Source of the DNA: Helochares maculicollis
Lineage: Eukaryota; Arthropoda; Insecta; Coleoptera; Hydrophilidae
DNA length: 44,188 bases
Assembly (NCBI GenBank): GCA_033557835.1
Contig: JAWQRO010000292.1
Location: 1-44,188 of the forward strand
Direction: 5' to 3'
In this document: positions 9,546 to 19,019 of the stretch, piece by piece
How the letters are laid out: each line of letters starts with the position of its first letter
Position numbering within the stretch: position 1 is the stretch's first letter
Notes under the pieces: model-generated
What the model was told of the DNA's origin: nothing
The model's input: the letters and a program-made list of their open reading frames with translations, nothing else
Databases searched by the model: none
Made by a program: the position numbers and the translations under genes

Positions 9546-10966
9546 ATTAACCCCATTTACTTTAATTATTACTTTCCAAGTTTTCAAGCACGCTAATTGA
9601 TTTCTCTTATACTCTAAATGCCCTGACTCATCAGACAATGTCTGTTGATATTGTTTCCCATGTTTTACTGCACAAGAAGAAGTATTTAAAAAACTAAACA
9701 ATGTCTTAAGAATAGTAACAAAACGAGCAGCCTATAACGCGTCCTGTAGTAACTATCCCACTAAAGCTAAAATTTCTAAAGCAAATGCAACAGTAACATT
9801 TGGCGCGCAGAATATTTACTTTCATCTTAATCGATTAATTCTAAAATGAGACGATAACAGGTTGGGAAAGTTTTGAATGAGATCCCTCTGTGCTCAATCA
9901 GATGTTATAAAATGAATACAATTTTTTTAATAAATAATTTTTAGCAGTTTTTAAAAGGTGGGGCACACTTATTACATAACCATAACCTGTTGCTAACTCT
10001 TTACTATACTCATTAACAAGTTGACTGACGGCAGATCTGTTATTTGCTGCGTGATCACAAACTGTTGCAAGAACTTTCAAGCCAAAACTCTATTGTTCTA
10101 GTTGTTTAATAATTAACTGTTTTAATAAATGCTCTTTCATTGAACCATTTACAAAATAAAATACAAAGGCTGCGTCCACTGTGAATTCCGCGAGCCAAAA
10201 AAAAATAATGGATGATTTGCTCTCTTACAGGTTCACCCTAAATGACCGAAATATTTATAGCCTGTTATCGTTCCTGTACTTTTCTCATAATGTAATTGCT
10301 CGCTTAGACAAGTTTCATCAAAAGTGAAAGTACCATTAAAAGTATTTTCATTAAAACCGCAATGAATGCCAACATCTTTTAAGATATTTTTAATCGTTTG
10401 TGTTGAAGGAAGTTCCAAATTATGTCTTTGGAATCCGTATGCCTTTGAACAACGCTTATACAGAGACAACAGAAATGTCTTCTTCTCCAAAGTCCATCTG
10501 TTTCCATGGTTATTTTTGTTACAATTACGTTACTACATATCCACGAAAAGTTTTGACATAGAGGGTAAAGTAGACAGTAGTTTCATAGAGTCTCTAGCAT
10601 CCTCCAATTGCCTCCTTTGAGTCTCAAGCTGCCTCTTCAAACGCGTATCTCGCTAACATTACTCTTCTCGAAAAAGTTTAAAATTTGAACTTTAATTTTA
10701 TTTTTTGTAGGTAACAATAATCATCAGTTGTGTATTATCTATTTTTGTTTAATTACTCAATTTTTCAGTATACTTGCGAAACTGCATAAATTTTATATTT
10801 TTTACAAAATCACTCATTAATTGTTAGTCTTTAATCAAATTATAATACATGTAATTAATATTATACTTAATATTTTCAATTAAAAATTGCAATAAAAAGT
10901 CTCCGAAGCTGTACAAACACCTGTATAGAAACCATGTAAATGGCGGCAATTTCCGATTTACGAAAG
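9546..10966 (-). mobile_element. P-element-like transposon, copy B (lacks its 3' end)
   Basis: It is homologous to copy D from the C-terminal coding part (9546-9850, corresponding to D about 30885-31210) through the central domain to the 5' noncoding region. The 5' side shows the same TTTTTCAGTATA...TTGCG and GCGATTTCCG-type landmarks as 32780-33100. The last ~35 bases of the D 5' end are missing or diverged, and zinc-finger sequence starts at 10967. Stops and internal deletions are present. Confidence 0.75.
9560..10640 (-). pseudogene. P-like transposase pseudogene, copy B
   Basis: Read from high to low coordinate: a segment with LYKRCSKAYGFQRHNLELPS and GTFTFDETCLSEQLHYEKST (first catalytic Asp in FDE) is followed by LATVCDHAANNRSAVSQLVN, which carries the second catalytic Asp. 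An in-frame contraction follows (VISVPHLLKTAKNYL). Near 9560-9700 there is a C-terminal block (KHGKQYQQTLSDESGHLEY). The catalytic Glu block ENFF and the C-terminus are missing. Several stops separate the pieces. Confidence 0.75.
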
Positions 10967-11230
10967 AAGTATGCTTTCGAGATCTGACAAAAGCCATACA
11001 AAACCAACAAAAAATTGAGACATCACACTCTTGTTCAGAGTGAACCCATGTTCCTATGCGACGCATGTGGAGAGAAGTTTCACCGAAATGTCCGAGATAA
11101 CTAATAAAGAACTTGCAAAAACATCAAGTCCTCCATTCTCGGCATAGGTATATGTGTGACGACTGTGGAAACATGTAAAAGATAAAAGCTGGTTTCAAGG
11201 CATGATTGACTACATTGAGCGGAGTGGAAA
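10967..11230 (+). pseudogene. C2H2 zinc-finger gene fragment, 5' part
   Basis: Three successive decayed C2H2 fingers can be read. Finger 1 is FEI-stop-QKPYKTNKKLRHH, with both Cys mutated. Finger 2 is FLCDACGEKFHRN followed, after two stops and a frame slip, by NLQKHQVLH. Finger 3 is YMCDDCGNM then KAGFKA, with His codons lost. Finger spacing (C-X2-C-X12-H-X3-H) is recoverable by eye. It is a nucleic-acid-binding protein remnant, clearly a pseudogene. It lies between P-like copies B and C, and its continuation appears beyond copy C at 14942. Confidence 0.7.
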
Positions 11231-11690
11231 TATTTGACACTCCCTTAGTCTGTCAGATTCGGCGTAGCCTGATTGGTCAACACAATAGAGAAAATTGTCT
11301 TACTCTTTTCGTAGAACTGAAATCGCCGCTATTTACTTAGTTTTTGTACGAGTGTTGTTTGCTCTAAAAGAGGCAAGAAAGAATAATATTTATTATTGCA
11401 ATTTTCAGTTTAAAACAGTAAGTATAATATTAATTGGCTTAGACGGTAAGAATAAATGAGTAACTTTATCATTAAAAAAATAGACAAAATACATAACTGA
11501 TGTTTATTATTACCTACAAGAAATAAAATTATAGACCATACATGATATGGATGAGCTAATTTCAAGCTTTTTCGAGAAGATTAATGTTGGGAGAAATCCC
11601 AGAAATTCGCCATTTTTAAACAATCGAGTGGCAAAAAGTTACTCTTATTGTTGTAAAACATTGTTGTTTATGATGTATTTTTTTAACTTA

Positions 11691-13240
11691 TCTTCTTCTT
11701 CTTCTTCTTGGCGTTTATCCCATCACGATAGGGTCCGTTCTTTGGATCGATGTCCTCCACTTTACACGATCTTGTGCGTCTCGTGGGCGTAGGCTACAGG
11801 TTTTCAAATCCGCGTTTATGGTGTCTTGCCACCGTTGTTTTGGTTTTCCTCTTGGTTGTCGGCCGTCTACGTTGAGATTGTAGGTAACCTTGACAATTGT
11901 TCCTGGTGCTGCTCTGGCTACATGTCCAAACCAGCGTAATCTCCCCTCGCGCATTTTCTCATTTATAGGAGCGATGCCGAACTTTCTCCGGAGAATGTCA
12001 TTAGTCATGTAGTCGAGGAGCGAGACGCTCATTACCCATCGGATCATGCGCATCTCCATAGCGTGCAGGCGTCGCTCAATGGGCTGAGTTGTCGGACAGC
12101 ATTCGGTTCTATAGAGCGCCACCGGGCGGACGACTGTTCGATAGATCTTCGACCTCAGATGAATGGGCATCTTTTGGTCTTTCCTCCACTTCATCCAGGC
12201 TGCATGTCGCCGTCGATGTCTCCATCGCTCTGAAGGTGGGAGCCCAGGTACCGAAACTTATTGGTTTTTGACAAAGCTCCGCCGTTAACTTTAATGGAGG
12301 TTGGAAATGGGACAGTCTCCATATATTTTGTTTTTGAAATGTCAAGGCGAAGTCCGAACTAGTCGAATCGGTCGCTCCAGGTCTGCACACGCCGCTGTAG
12401 TTCATCCCTGGTCTTGGCCGCTAGCATGATGTCGTCCGCATAGAGTAGAGTCCACGGAACGTCGTCGTGCAAATCGCGGGTGATTGTGTCCATTACAACG
12501 ATGAAAAGTAACGGCGAAAGTGCAGATCCTTGGTGAACATCCACTCTCACCGAGAAACTGTCTGTGATCCCGACCGAACATCTGACCTTGCTCGTGGCGT
12601 TTACGTAGAGGAGGCGGATCCAGTCGATGAGGAGCTCAGGTACATTAAGATCGCGTAGCGCGTACCAAATGAGTTGGTGCGGGATACGATCGAAGGCCTT
12701 TTCCAGATCAAGGAAGGCTAGATGGAGCGGCTGCTTTCTCTCCCTGTGCTTCTCCATTAATTGACGGGCGGCGAAGACAGCATCCGTCCTGCTTGTGCCC
12801 TTTTCGAATCCGCTTTGGTTAACCTTAATCGTGATGATTTCAAGTAGGCGTTGGTCAAGGATTCATTCGAAGATTTTCATAGTGTGGCATAGCAGACGGA
12901 TGGGTCGGTAGTTGGAGCATATCGCCGGATCGCCTTTGTTTTTAAAGATTGGCACGGTGATGTATGTCGACCAGGCAGTGGGGGCGTGATTAGATTGTAC
13001 AATGGCGTTGAAGAAGTCCGTCACCTACGCGGTTGCGGTATCTCGGAGCTCCTTCAGTTTCCACAGATCCGCGGGTAGATCATCTGGGCCGGGTGTTTTG
13101 GCATTCTTCGATGGCTTTTTCGACCTCGGCGGTGGTAATGCGGAAGATCGGGCCAGAGAAACTTGGTCCATCAGGGATGGGCCGGTGCAGGAACTCGACG
13201 TTGAAAATCTTATTAAAATATTGTCGACAGCATTGACGGC
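11691..13240 (-). mobile_element. RTE-type non-LTR retrotransposon inserted in P-like copy C
   Basis: The 3' end is marked by a (GAA)n tail (plus-strand TTC repeats at about 11692-11708), a common RTE-style ending. The body encodes RT and the C-terminal domain. It is 5'-truncated at about 13240 inside the pre-RT region. GC content and codon use are visibly higher than in the flanking P-like DNA, indicating a younger or different source. The junctions are approximate (a few bases). Confidence 0.8.
11715..13235 (-). pseudogene. RTE-type reverse transcriptase pseudogene
   Basis: From the high coordinate: TTAEVEKAIEECQNTRP (pre-RT block), then a frameshifted region with NYRPI and GFEKGTSRTDAVFAARQL. 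Next is HLAFLDLEKAFDRIPHQLIW (motif A), GVHQGSALSPLLF-like VHQGSALSPLLFIVVMD (motif B) and WTLLYADDIMLAA (motif C, YADD intact). After a frameshift at about 12200-12360 the C-terminal domain follows: IYRTVVRPVALY and MREGRLRWFGHVARAA. This combination is characteristic of the RTE clade. The APE endonuclease is absent through 5' truncation, and frameshifts prevent a full product. Confidence 0.85.
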
Positions 13241-14888
13241 GTGGACATGTACTTACGAAATTGTGACAGAAATAACAATGGAAAGAGGTGGATTGTGGAG
13301 TATTTGCGTTGTCGCTGGAATAAGCATGGTCCAAAGGCATATAGATTCCTAAAGCATCATTTGGAGCTGCCATCAGTAGCAACAAATAAAAATATTTTAA
13401 AACATGTCGACATTCATTGCGGCATTAATAAAAAACTGTTTAATTGTATTAAAATAATGTTCAATCTTTAATACTTGCCTATCGTTTCTGTACTCTCACT
13501 TTTGATGAAATTTCTCTACACGAGCAATTATATTATGAGAAGAGTACAGAAACGATAACTGGTTATGAAGATTTTGGTCATTTAGAGCGAACCTGTAAGA
13601 GAGCAAACAATGTATTCGTTTTTTAGCTCGCGGAATTCATAAACAGTGGAAGCAGCCTTTATCTTTTTATTTTGTAAATGGTTCAATGAAAGGGCATTTA
13701 TTAAAACAAATAATTGTCAAACATATAGAACATTTACAGAATATTTGGTTAAAAGTTGTTGCCACAGTTTGTGATCAAGCGGCAAACAACAGAGCTGCCG
13801 TCAGTCAACTTGTCAATGAGTATGGCAAAGAGTTAGCAACAGGTTATAGTTTTGCAATAAATGGCCAAGAAATTGTAACAATTTTTGATGTACCCCACCT
13901 TTTAAAAAGTACTAGAAGCAGTTTATTACAAAATTTCATTCATCAGATTGTGCACAGGGGAAGCATATTCATAACTTCATACGATTTGAGGAAAAAAATC
14001 CTTTGAAACATGTTATCGTCTCAGTTTAGAATTGTTTAATGGTATGCGATCTAATCCATCGATTAAGATGAAAGTAAAGTGTGCTGCGCATCAAATGTTT
14101 CATACTGTTGCATCTGCTTTAGAAACAGGTTTGTCACCCAACGCGTTACAGACTGCATGCTTTGTTCATATTGTTTACACATTGTTTGATTCTTTAAATA
14201 GTTCTTCTTGTAGAGCAAAATGTGGAAAACAATATCAACAAGCATTGTCTGATGGATCAAGGCATTTAGAGTATTGGGGATAGCAATTGGCTTCTTTGAA
14301 AACTTGGAAAGTAGTAAGTAAAGTAAATGGTGCTGATAATACGAAACAATTCAGTTTTATAGACCGATTGCAGACCACTATTCAAGTTACAACGCGTTTA
14401 CGGCAGATGATGAGGCAGGCAGGATTTTCTTTTCTCTGTACAAGGGTCTTGAACTAAAATCCACAGAATGTACAATCTGCAAGAAAGGTATTTTTTCTGA
14501 GCCCCAGCTACAACATACTTTCACTTAATTGAAAGAAAATGATGGAACAAATGGTTTGACGTATATTTCTCCAAATATTCAGAAATTGATATGTTTAAAG
14601 CATGACGAAATATCTAAGTTTCTACAAGAACATGGTCATATGCAAACAAATTTATTTGAATTGTTTAGACAAAACTTAGATTTCATTTTGAAGAAAAGTT
14701 TTCCTTTATTTGTACATAAATTTATAAAAGAATGCCGCAATGTCACAATAAGAAAAAACAATTATTTAAATAATGTATATATATATATATATATAAGATT
14801 ATGTTATAATAGTTCATTATTATTATATTCTATAATTACATACATACACATAATTTTTATAGTTCAAAATGTCAATATAATTATATAA
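13241..14888 (+). pseudogene. P-like transposase pseudogene, copy C
   Basis: The pieces in order are: HGPKAYRFLKHHLELPSVAT (13320 on); a frameshifted first-Asp block near 13490; VATVCDQAANNRAAVSQLVN at about 13755-13820 with the second catalytic Asp; FDVPHLLKSTRSSLL, as in full P-type enzymes; a C-terminal domain block (SNPSIKMKVKCAAHQMFHTV); and the tail NGLTYISPNIQKLICLKHDE at 14545-14604. In the Glu-containing segment near 14450-14470 only LN...PQNVQ-type codons can be read, so the catalytic Glu is lost. There are multiple frameshifts and stops. The enzyme class is a cut-and-paste DNA transposase. Confidence 0.8.
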
Positions 14889-14941
14889 TTTGTAATTATT
14901 TACATACTTTTCTCACGTAGTTCTAATATGGCTGTTCGGTG

Positions 14942-15285
14942 CTGGTTTCCTCTTGCATTTACAATACCAGCACTCAGATGAGCGGCCATACGAGTGCGAT
15001 ATCTGTAACAAAGCTTACTAAAGTAAAGTGAGTTGATGATACTAAAGCAAAGTATACTTGCGAGATCTGCAAATAGCGATTAAAATCCATCTTCACTTTA
15101 AGACGACATTTGCTAATTCACGGTTAGCTTGAATTTAAATGCGGCGGGCGCAGAAACATGTTACTTCCAAAATCACTTACTCCTGCATTCTGAGCCCAAA
15201 CAATGCAATGAGCGTAGAAAGATGTTTAAGCGAAGAAGGCATACATCTCATCACAAGAAATCTCGGCATTCTGGTAACTGAATTA
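14942..15285 (+). pseudogene. C2H2 zinc-finger gene fragment, 3' part
   Basis: HSDERPYECDICNKAY is a classic inter-finger linker plus the first half of a finger. Next comes YTCEICK-stop-RLKSIFTLRRHLLIH, a C2H2 finger with perfect C-X2-C-X12-H-X3-H spacing apart from one stop. A finger with its second Cys lost (FKCGGRRNMLLPKS) follows and, after a frame slip, LLLHSEPKQCNE and a basic tail ending in a stop. Strand and order match 10967-11230, so P-like copy C probably inserted into one zinc-finger locus. At least one finger may be missing between the parts. Confidence 0.7.
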
Positions 15286-15699
15286 TATTAAATTGGAAGC
15301 AATACTTGAAACTTTATAAACGTAAAAAGAGATTCCTAAAATAATATTTCATGTATCCTATTACTAGTTGTTTTTTACTCTATTTTTTTACTCTTACGAA
15401 CTTCCTTATACCCGTAAACTTCTTTAATTTAATTAATTAATTAAAAATAACTAACACTCTTGACAATTACGATGACCAATTGTTGTTATCAACAGTACCT
15501 TCAACTAGTCTTTGTTCCACCGGTTTCTCTGTCGGAAACTTCTCACTGTCCACCAAATCAATACAATAAAAAACTCCGGGCATCCGTGTCATTTTTAACA
15601 ACATCGTCGTCTGTCAAATAAATACAAAATCTATGATCACTCAAGAGACAGCAAACTGAAAACCGTTTTCAGGCGTTAAATATATCGGAAGAATGACGG

Positions 15700-16060
15700 C
15701 CACTTAAATACTGTATTAAATGCATACCTTGCGATGCTACTACTCAAGAAATCGAATGATACCTGAATTTTCAGAATCTCCTATATTTTTCAACAATAGA
15801 ATCTTGTCTAAAATTCCAACCCAGATTACGAATACCGTCAATGGAGCTGCCAAATTCGAATCATTAAAATTCTTATGTTCTCACATTCAGTATCAAATCA
15901 CAACCCTTCAATAACAAAAACCTGCCGCATTGTCGTACCTACCAACCATTCATTGCACAAATGTTTTCTCCAATCGATTTGTACATGCATCTACATCGTG
16001 CAGAGTTAAGCAGCGGAGGCAACCATCCTGCCACTTACAGGGGTTGCCCTGCGTACTAAT
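15700..16060 (+). pseudogene. Jockey-like Gag remnant with CCHC knuckle
   Basis: The clearest block is GGNHPATYRGCPAY (codons 16015-16056), the standard second/third zinc-knuckle sequence of insect Jockey-type Gag proteins (C/G-G-N-H-P-A-x-Y-R-G-C). The preceding codons (HCRTYQPF...) sit where the first knuckle should be but have lost most Cys and His. The upstream open stretch 15720-15914 may be the middle of the same protein. Confidence 0.6.
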
Positions 16061-16129
16061 GGGTCAACACTTAACAGTCGCAAAAGCGAAAATCCAAAAA
16101 CTATTTCCAACCACAACATCAATATCCTA

Positions 16130-16940
16130 AAAATAATAACAGCCATTTTTCTGCCATACCAGCCAAAATTAATAAATAGAATAAAAAGCCTCCCCTGCCC
16201 ATCTCCTTCATTTTTACGATCTATAAACAATTGTAACTTCAATTTCAAAACTATTTTGACTCAACTTCAAATTATTATTTCGTAATATTAAAAACAGAAG
16301 CAAAATTATTCCGTCAATAATCCCTGAAGAAACTTTTCCATTCTTTCTAACCAGTTTTAAGTAAATGGCTCCCCAAACATTATTTTTCCTTAAAATACGT
16401 TTCTTCAGCTCACATTTGTTATTCCAACAATATACTAAACTACCCCAATTTATTAACTAACGTAATATAGATATCATACTCATCACGGAAACTTTCCATG
16501 AAATCTCAAGCAATCTTTCCATCCTTAACTATTACCTATAGAAATGACCGTTCCTCACTAAGAATGCACAGCCATTATCGTTAAATCCTCCATCACCCAC
16601 TAAGAAGCCATTTTAGAACCCCTAGTCTTCTTAAAAGCCATAGCATATACAATAAAACAAAATACTAGTCATATTTTCATTGTCTCCGTCTACAAACCAA
16701 CAAAACAAACAAAACTTTATTAACGTCTGACCGTAATTATTTCTTTAGCCCACCCCACCAAATTCTTAATTGTCGGTAGCCTTAATTCCAAACGTTCAAC
16801 TAAAACTGCAGAGTTACCAACTCATTTTAGCCGACATTTTTCCCAATTAATAGACTACAGCAACCGATCTATTTGATATTACGCTCAGCAAAAATTTTAC
16901 ACCACTTTCCATTCTCCAAGATTTAAGTGCCGATTAATTT
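16130..16940 (+). pseudogene. Jockey-like ORF2 endonuclease remnant
   Basis: RNIDIILITET, near 16463-16495, is the conserved block with the catalytic Glu of APE-type endonucleases. Later blocks in shifting frames are FLKAIAYTIKQN, IFIVSVYKPTKQT, AHPTKFLIVGSLNSKRST and FSRHFSQLIDYSNRS. The active-site GDxN motif has become GSLN, so the catalytic Asp is lost. No RT motif follows. Confidence 0.65.
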
Positions 16941-17112
16941 ATATAAAAAATGTTATCAAAATATTTTTATAAAATAATAAATATGTTAGATGATACTAAC
17001 TAACAAGGTTACCTTCGTGCCTCCTCAGAATTAAATAATGTGTCGAAAGGGAATAAATAAATGAACATTTTTAGAAAACCAAAAATACTAGCCAATTCTT
17101 ATTACCTCCGTC

Positions 17113-18063
17113 GTAGGGTTTGTATAAAAAGTAACCGGACTGAGCTCAGAAAACATACTTATTGGCAAAATTTTTACACTTTTCCTCTAGAAATCTTCGA
17201 AGTAGTCCCCCAAAATCGATAACCCTTTGGTACCGAATTATCCAGTCTCCAAACGCCCCCTGGAAGTCGGCAACTCGCAAGTCGTCTAAAGCCCTCGTCG
17301 TAGTGAGTTGAACAGCTTCCAGAGTCCTGAACCCCGTCCCCTTCAATAAACTCTTGATCTTGGGGAATAGAAAGAAGTCCGGTGGTGCCGTATCCGGGCT
17401 ATAATGACTCGGTCAAAAATATCCAGTTCGGTTCGCAGGCGATCAAGGATTTCCGAAGCGACAGCAACACGACGCTGCTTTTGCTCGTCCGTCAGGTATT
17501 TTGGCACCAGCTTCGCAAAGACCTTTCTCATACCTAGATCGTTCTTAACAATGTCGTCAACGGTCATCTTGTCAATCCCGACCTCTTCTGCGATTGCTCG
17601 GATGCTCAGACGACGGTCAGTGTTCAGCACATTACGAACTTTTTGCACATTTGGATCCGTGTGACTGGTTGATGGACGCCTGGCGCGCTGCTCGTCGTGG
17701 ACGTCATCGCGGCCCTCTTGGAAATTGTTGTGCCCCTGGAAGACTTGAGTTGTGGACATAGCATCCTCACCGTAAACCTCATTGATCATTTGAAGAGTTT
17801 CCGTATGCGTTTTTTTTAGTTTGACACAAAATTTGATGTTTATACGTTGCCCGATGGTACGCTCCATTTTCACTCCGACGAGATCACTGAACACGCACTT
17901 CGCTTTTGCACGATAATAACCCTCCCAGCGTCTGGATGCAACTGACTCGGGCCCGCTCCCCTTCCCTTGATCCCCCACCACCACTAGAGCACCAAAAACC
18001 GGTTTACAAGAGCTTTAGTGGGGCGTCATAAGCTCAGACCGGTTACTTTTTATAGAAACCCTG
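17113..18063 (-). mobile_element. mariner-family transposon 1 (internally deleted)
   Basis: The ends carry inverted repeats. The left reads AGGGTTTGTATAAAAAGTAA from about 17115. The right, reversed, reads AGGGTTTCTATAAAAAGTAA. Both continue CCGG, then A or T, then CTGAGCT. A TA follows the right end (18064-18065). The left flank lacks a clear TA, so the target duplication is decayed there. Length is about 950 bp, versus about 1.3 kb for an intact mariner. Confidence 0.85.
17187..17867 (-). pseudogene. mariner transposase with deleted catalytic core
   Basis: The start chosen is ATG 17867 (MERTIGQRINIKFC), which begins the helix-turn-helix domain; the upstream extension to 17984 looks like leader. 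Features are an HTH with ETLQMINEVYGEDAMSTTQV, the linker RARRPSTS (GRP-type), a second HTH (LSIRAIAEEVGIDKMTVDDI) and LVPKYLTDEQKQRRV (the WVPHxL region). At ELDIFDRVI the sequence jumps, with a frame change at about 17403, to HYSPDTAPPDFFLFPKIKSL. That block carries the third catalytic Asp in APPD. The first two Asp residues and everything between are deleted. The C-terminus ends DYFEDF-stop near 17187. Confidence 0.85.
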
Positions 18064-18065
18064 TA

Positions 18066-19019
18066 TTTAATTTCTGAGTGCACTCTGTACAAACAGTTTG
18101 TATGGAATAATTAAATTATCCCTTTTACTATTTATTTACGATCTCTTCATATTTTCTCACCTTTTAAACTTTTCTTGAACTTGTACAAATATTTCAAAAC
18201 CAAAAGATTTACTTTTCTTCCATGAACGGCCATGGCTGGTCTTTATAGATGAAATGTTGAAGCGCTACTCAGTTTTCTAAAAGAAATAGCTTCCTACTCT
18301 CTATTTACAAATAGAAAATCATAATAACAATATTTCTCTTAGCATTTACAATAAATATATGCGTCATTGTCTTAACACAATTTGATGTTTTAAATATTTC
18401 TAGTATTAAATGTATTACCCGCATTTCAAATTTTACATCAGTTGAAGCATTCTTTCCTCCAGTACATTCGCCGAAAAAGTGATCGTCAACTTCTCTCTGA
18501 ACTAAAATACTAATAATTCGTAAGCTAGTTGAATATATTTTGACGTCTAAAGCATCTTATCTCTTTGGGAAAAATTCAGAGAGGGACACCGTTTATGTAT
18601 TGCGAATATCTAAAAACAATATATACAACAATCAAACTATTCAAACATTACTAAAAATTGAAAAATACATCATATGCAAAAAGTCATTTCTATAAATAAA
18701 AATATCCTTAAATCTGAAAGGTTAACTAAAAATACGGGTGCTCTGGTTTATGTGCTTAATATTTTCGAAGGTAGTAAGGTGTTTGTTTACTAATTCCATA
18801 TTTAATGTAAAAAGGTCTATGAATATAAGTTGGCAGCATAAATTGTGTCGATACCACAATATTACTTATTACTATTACATTATAATATAAAACAAATAGT
18901 TTAATCAGTAACCTTACAACAAAAGCAAATTGACTAAATGAACAAATAAATGAAAAAATAATTGGAATTCAAATTAAGTGTGTGTCCGTTAAATGTTTAA
19001 TATTATATATAGTTAAACA
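18066..19019. other. No gene recognised
   Basis: AT-rich, stop-dense in six frames, with no TIR or tandem repeat that I can see. Confidence 0.6.

Larger units (their letters stand above)
11231..14941 (+). mobile_element. P-element-like transposon, copy C (split by an RTE retrotransposon)
   Basis: The 5' end (TATTTGACACTCC) matches the reverse complement of 33117-33129 in copy D, and the 3' end (CTGTTCGGTG) matches the ends of A and D. The 5' noncoding part runs to about 11690. RTE sequence intervenes to 13240. The P-like coding region then resumes and runs to 14941. About 720 bases present in D (roughly 31925-32645, including the coiled-coil exon) are missing at the interruption. I see no convincing TIR similarity between the two ends, so one true end may lie elsewhere. 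Confidence 0.8.
15480..16940 (+). mobile_element. Jockey-like non-LTR retrotransposon, heavily decayed
   Basis: A Gag-like segment is followed on the same strand by endonuclease-like sequence, as in Jockey elements. It ends near 16940, before the mariner at 17113, so the RT domain is missing. Many stops and shifts are present in all frames. The left limit is not defined: 15290-15700 shows only weak coding character. Confidence 0.6.
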
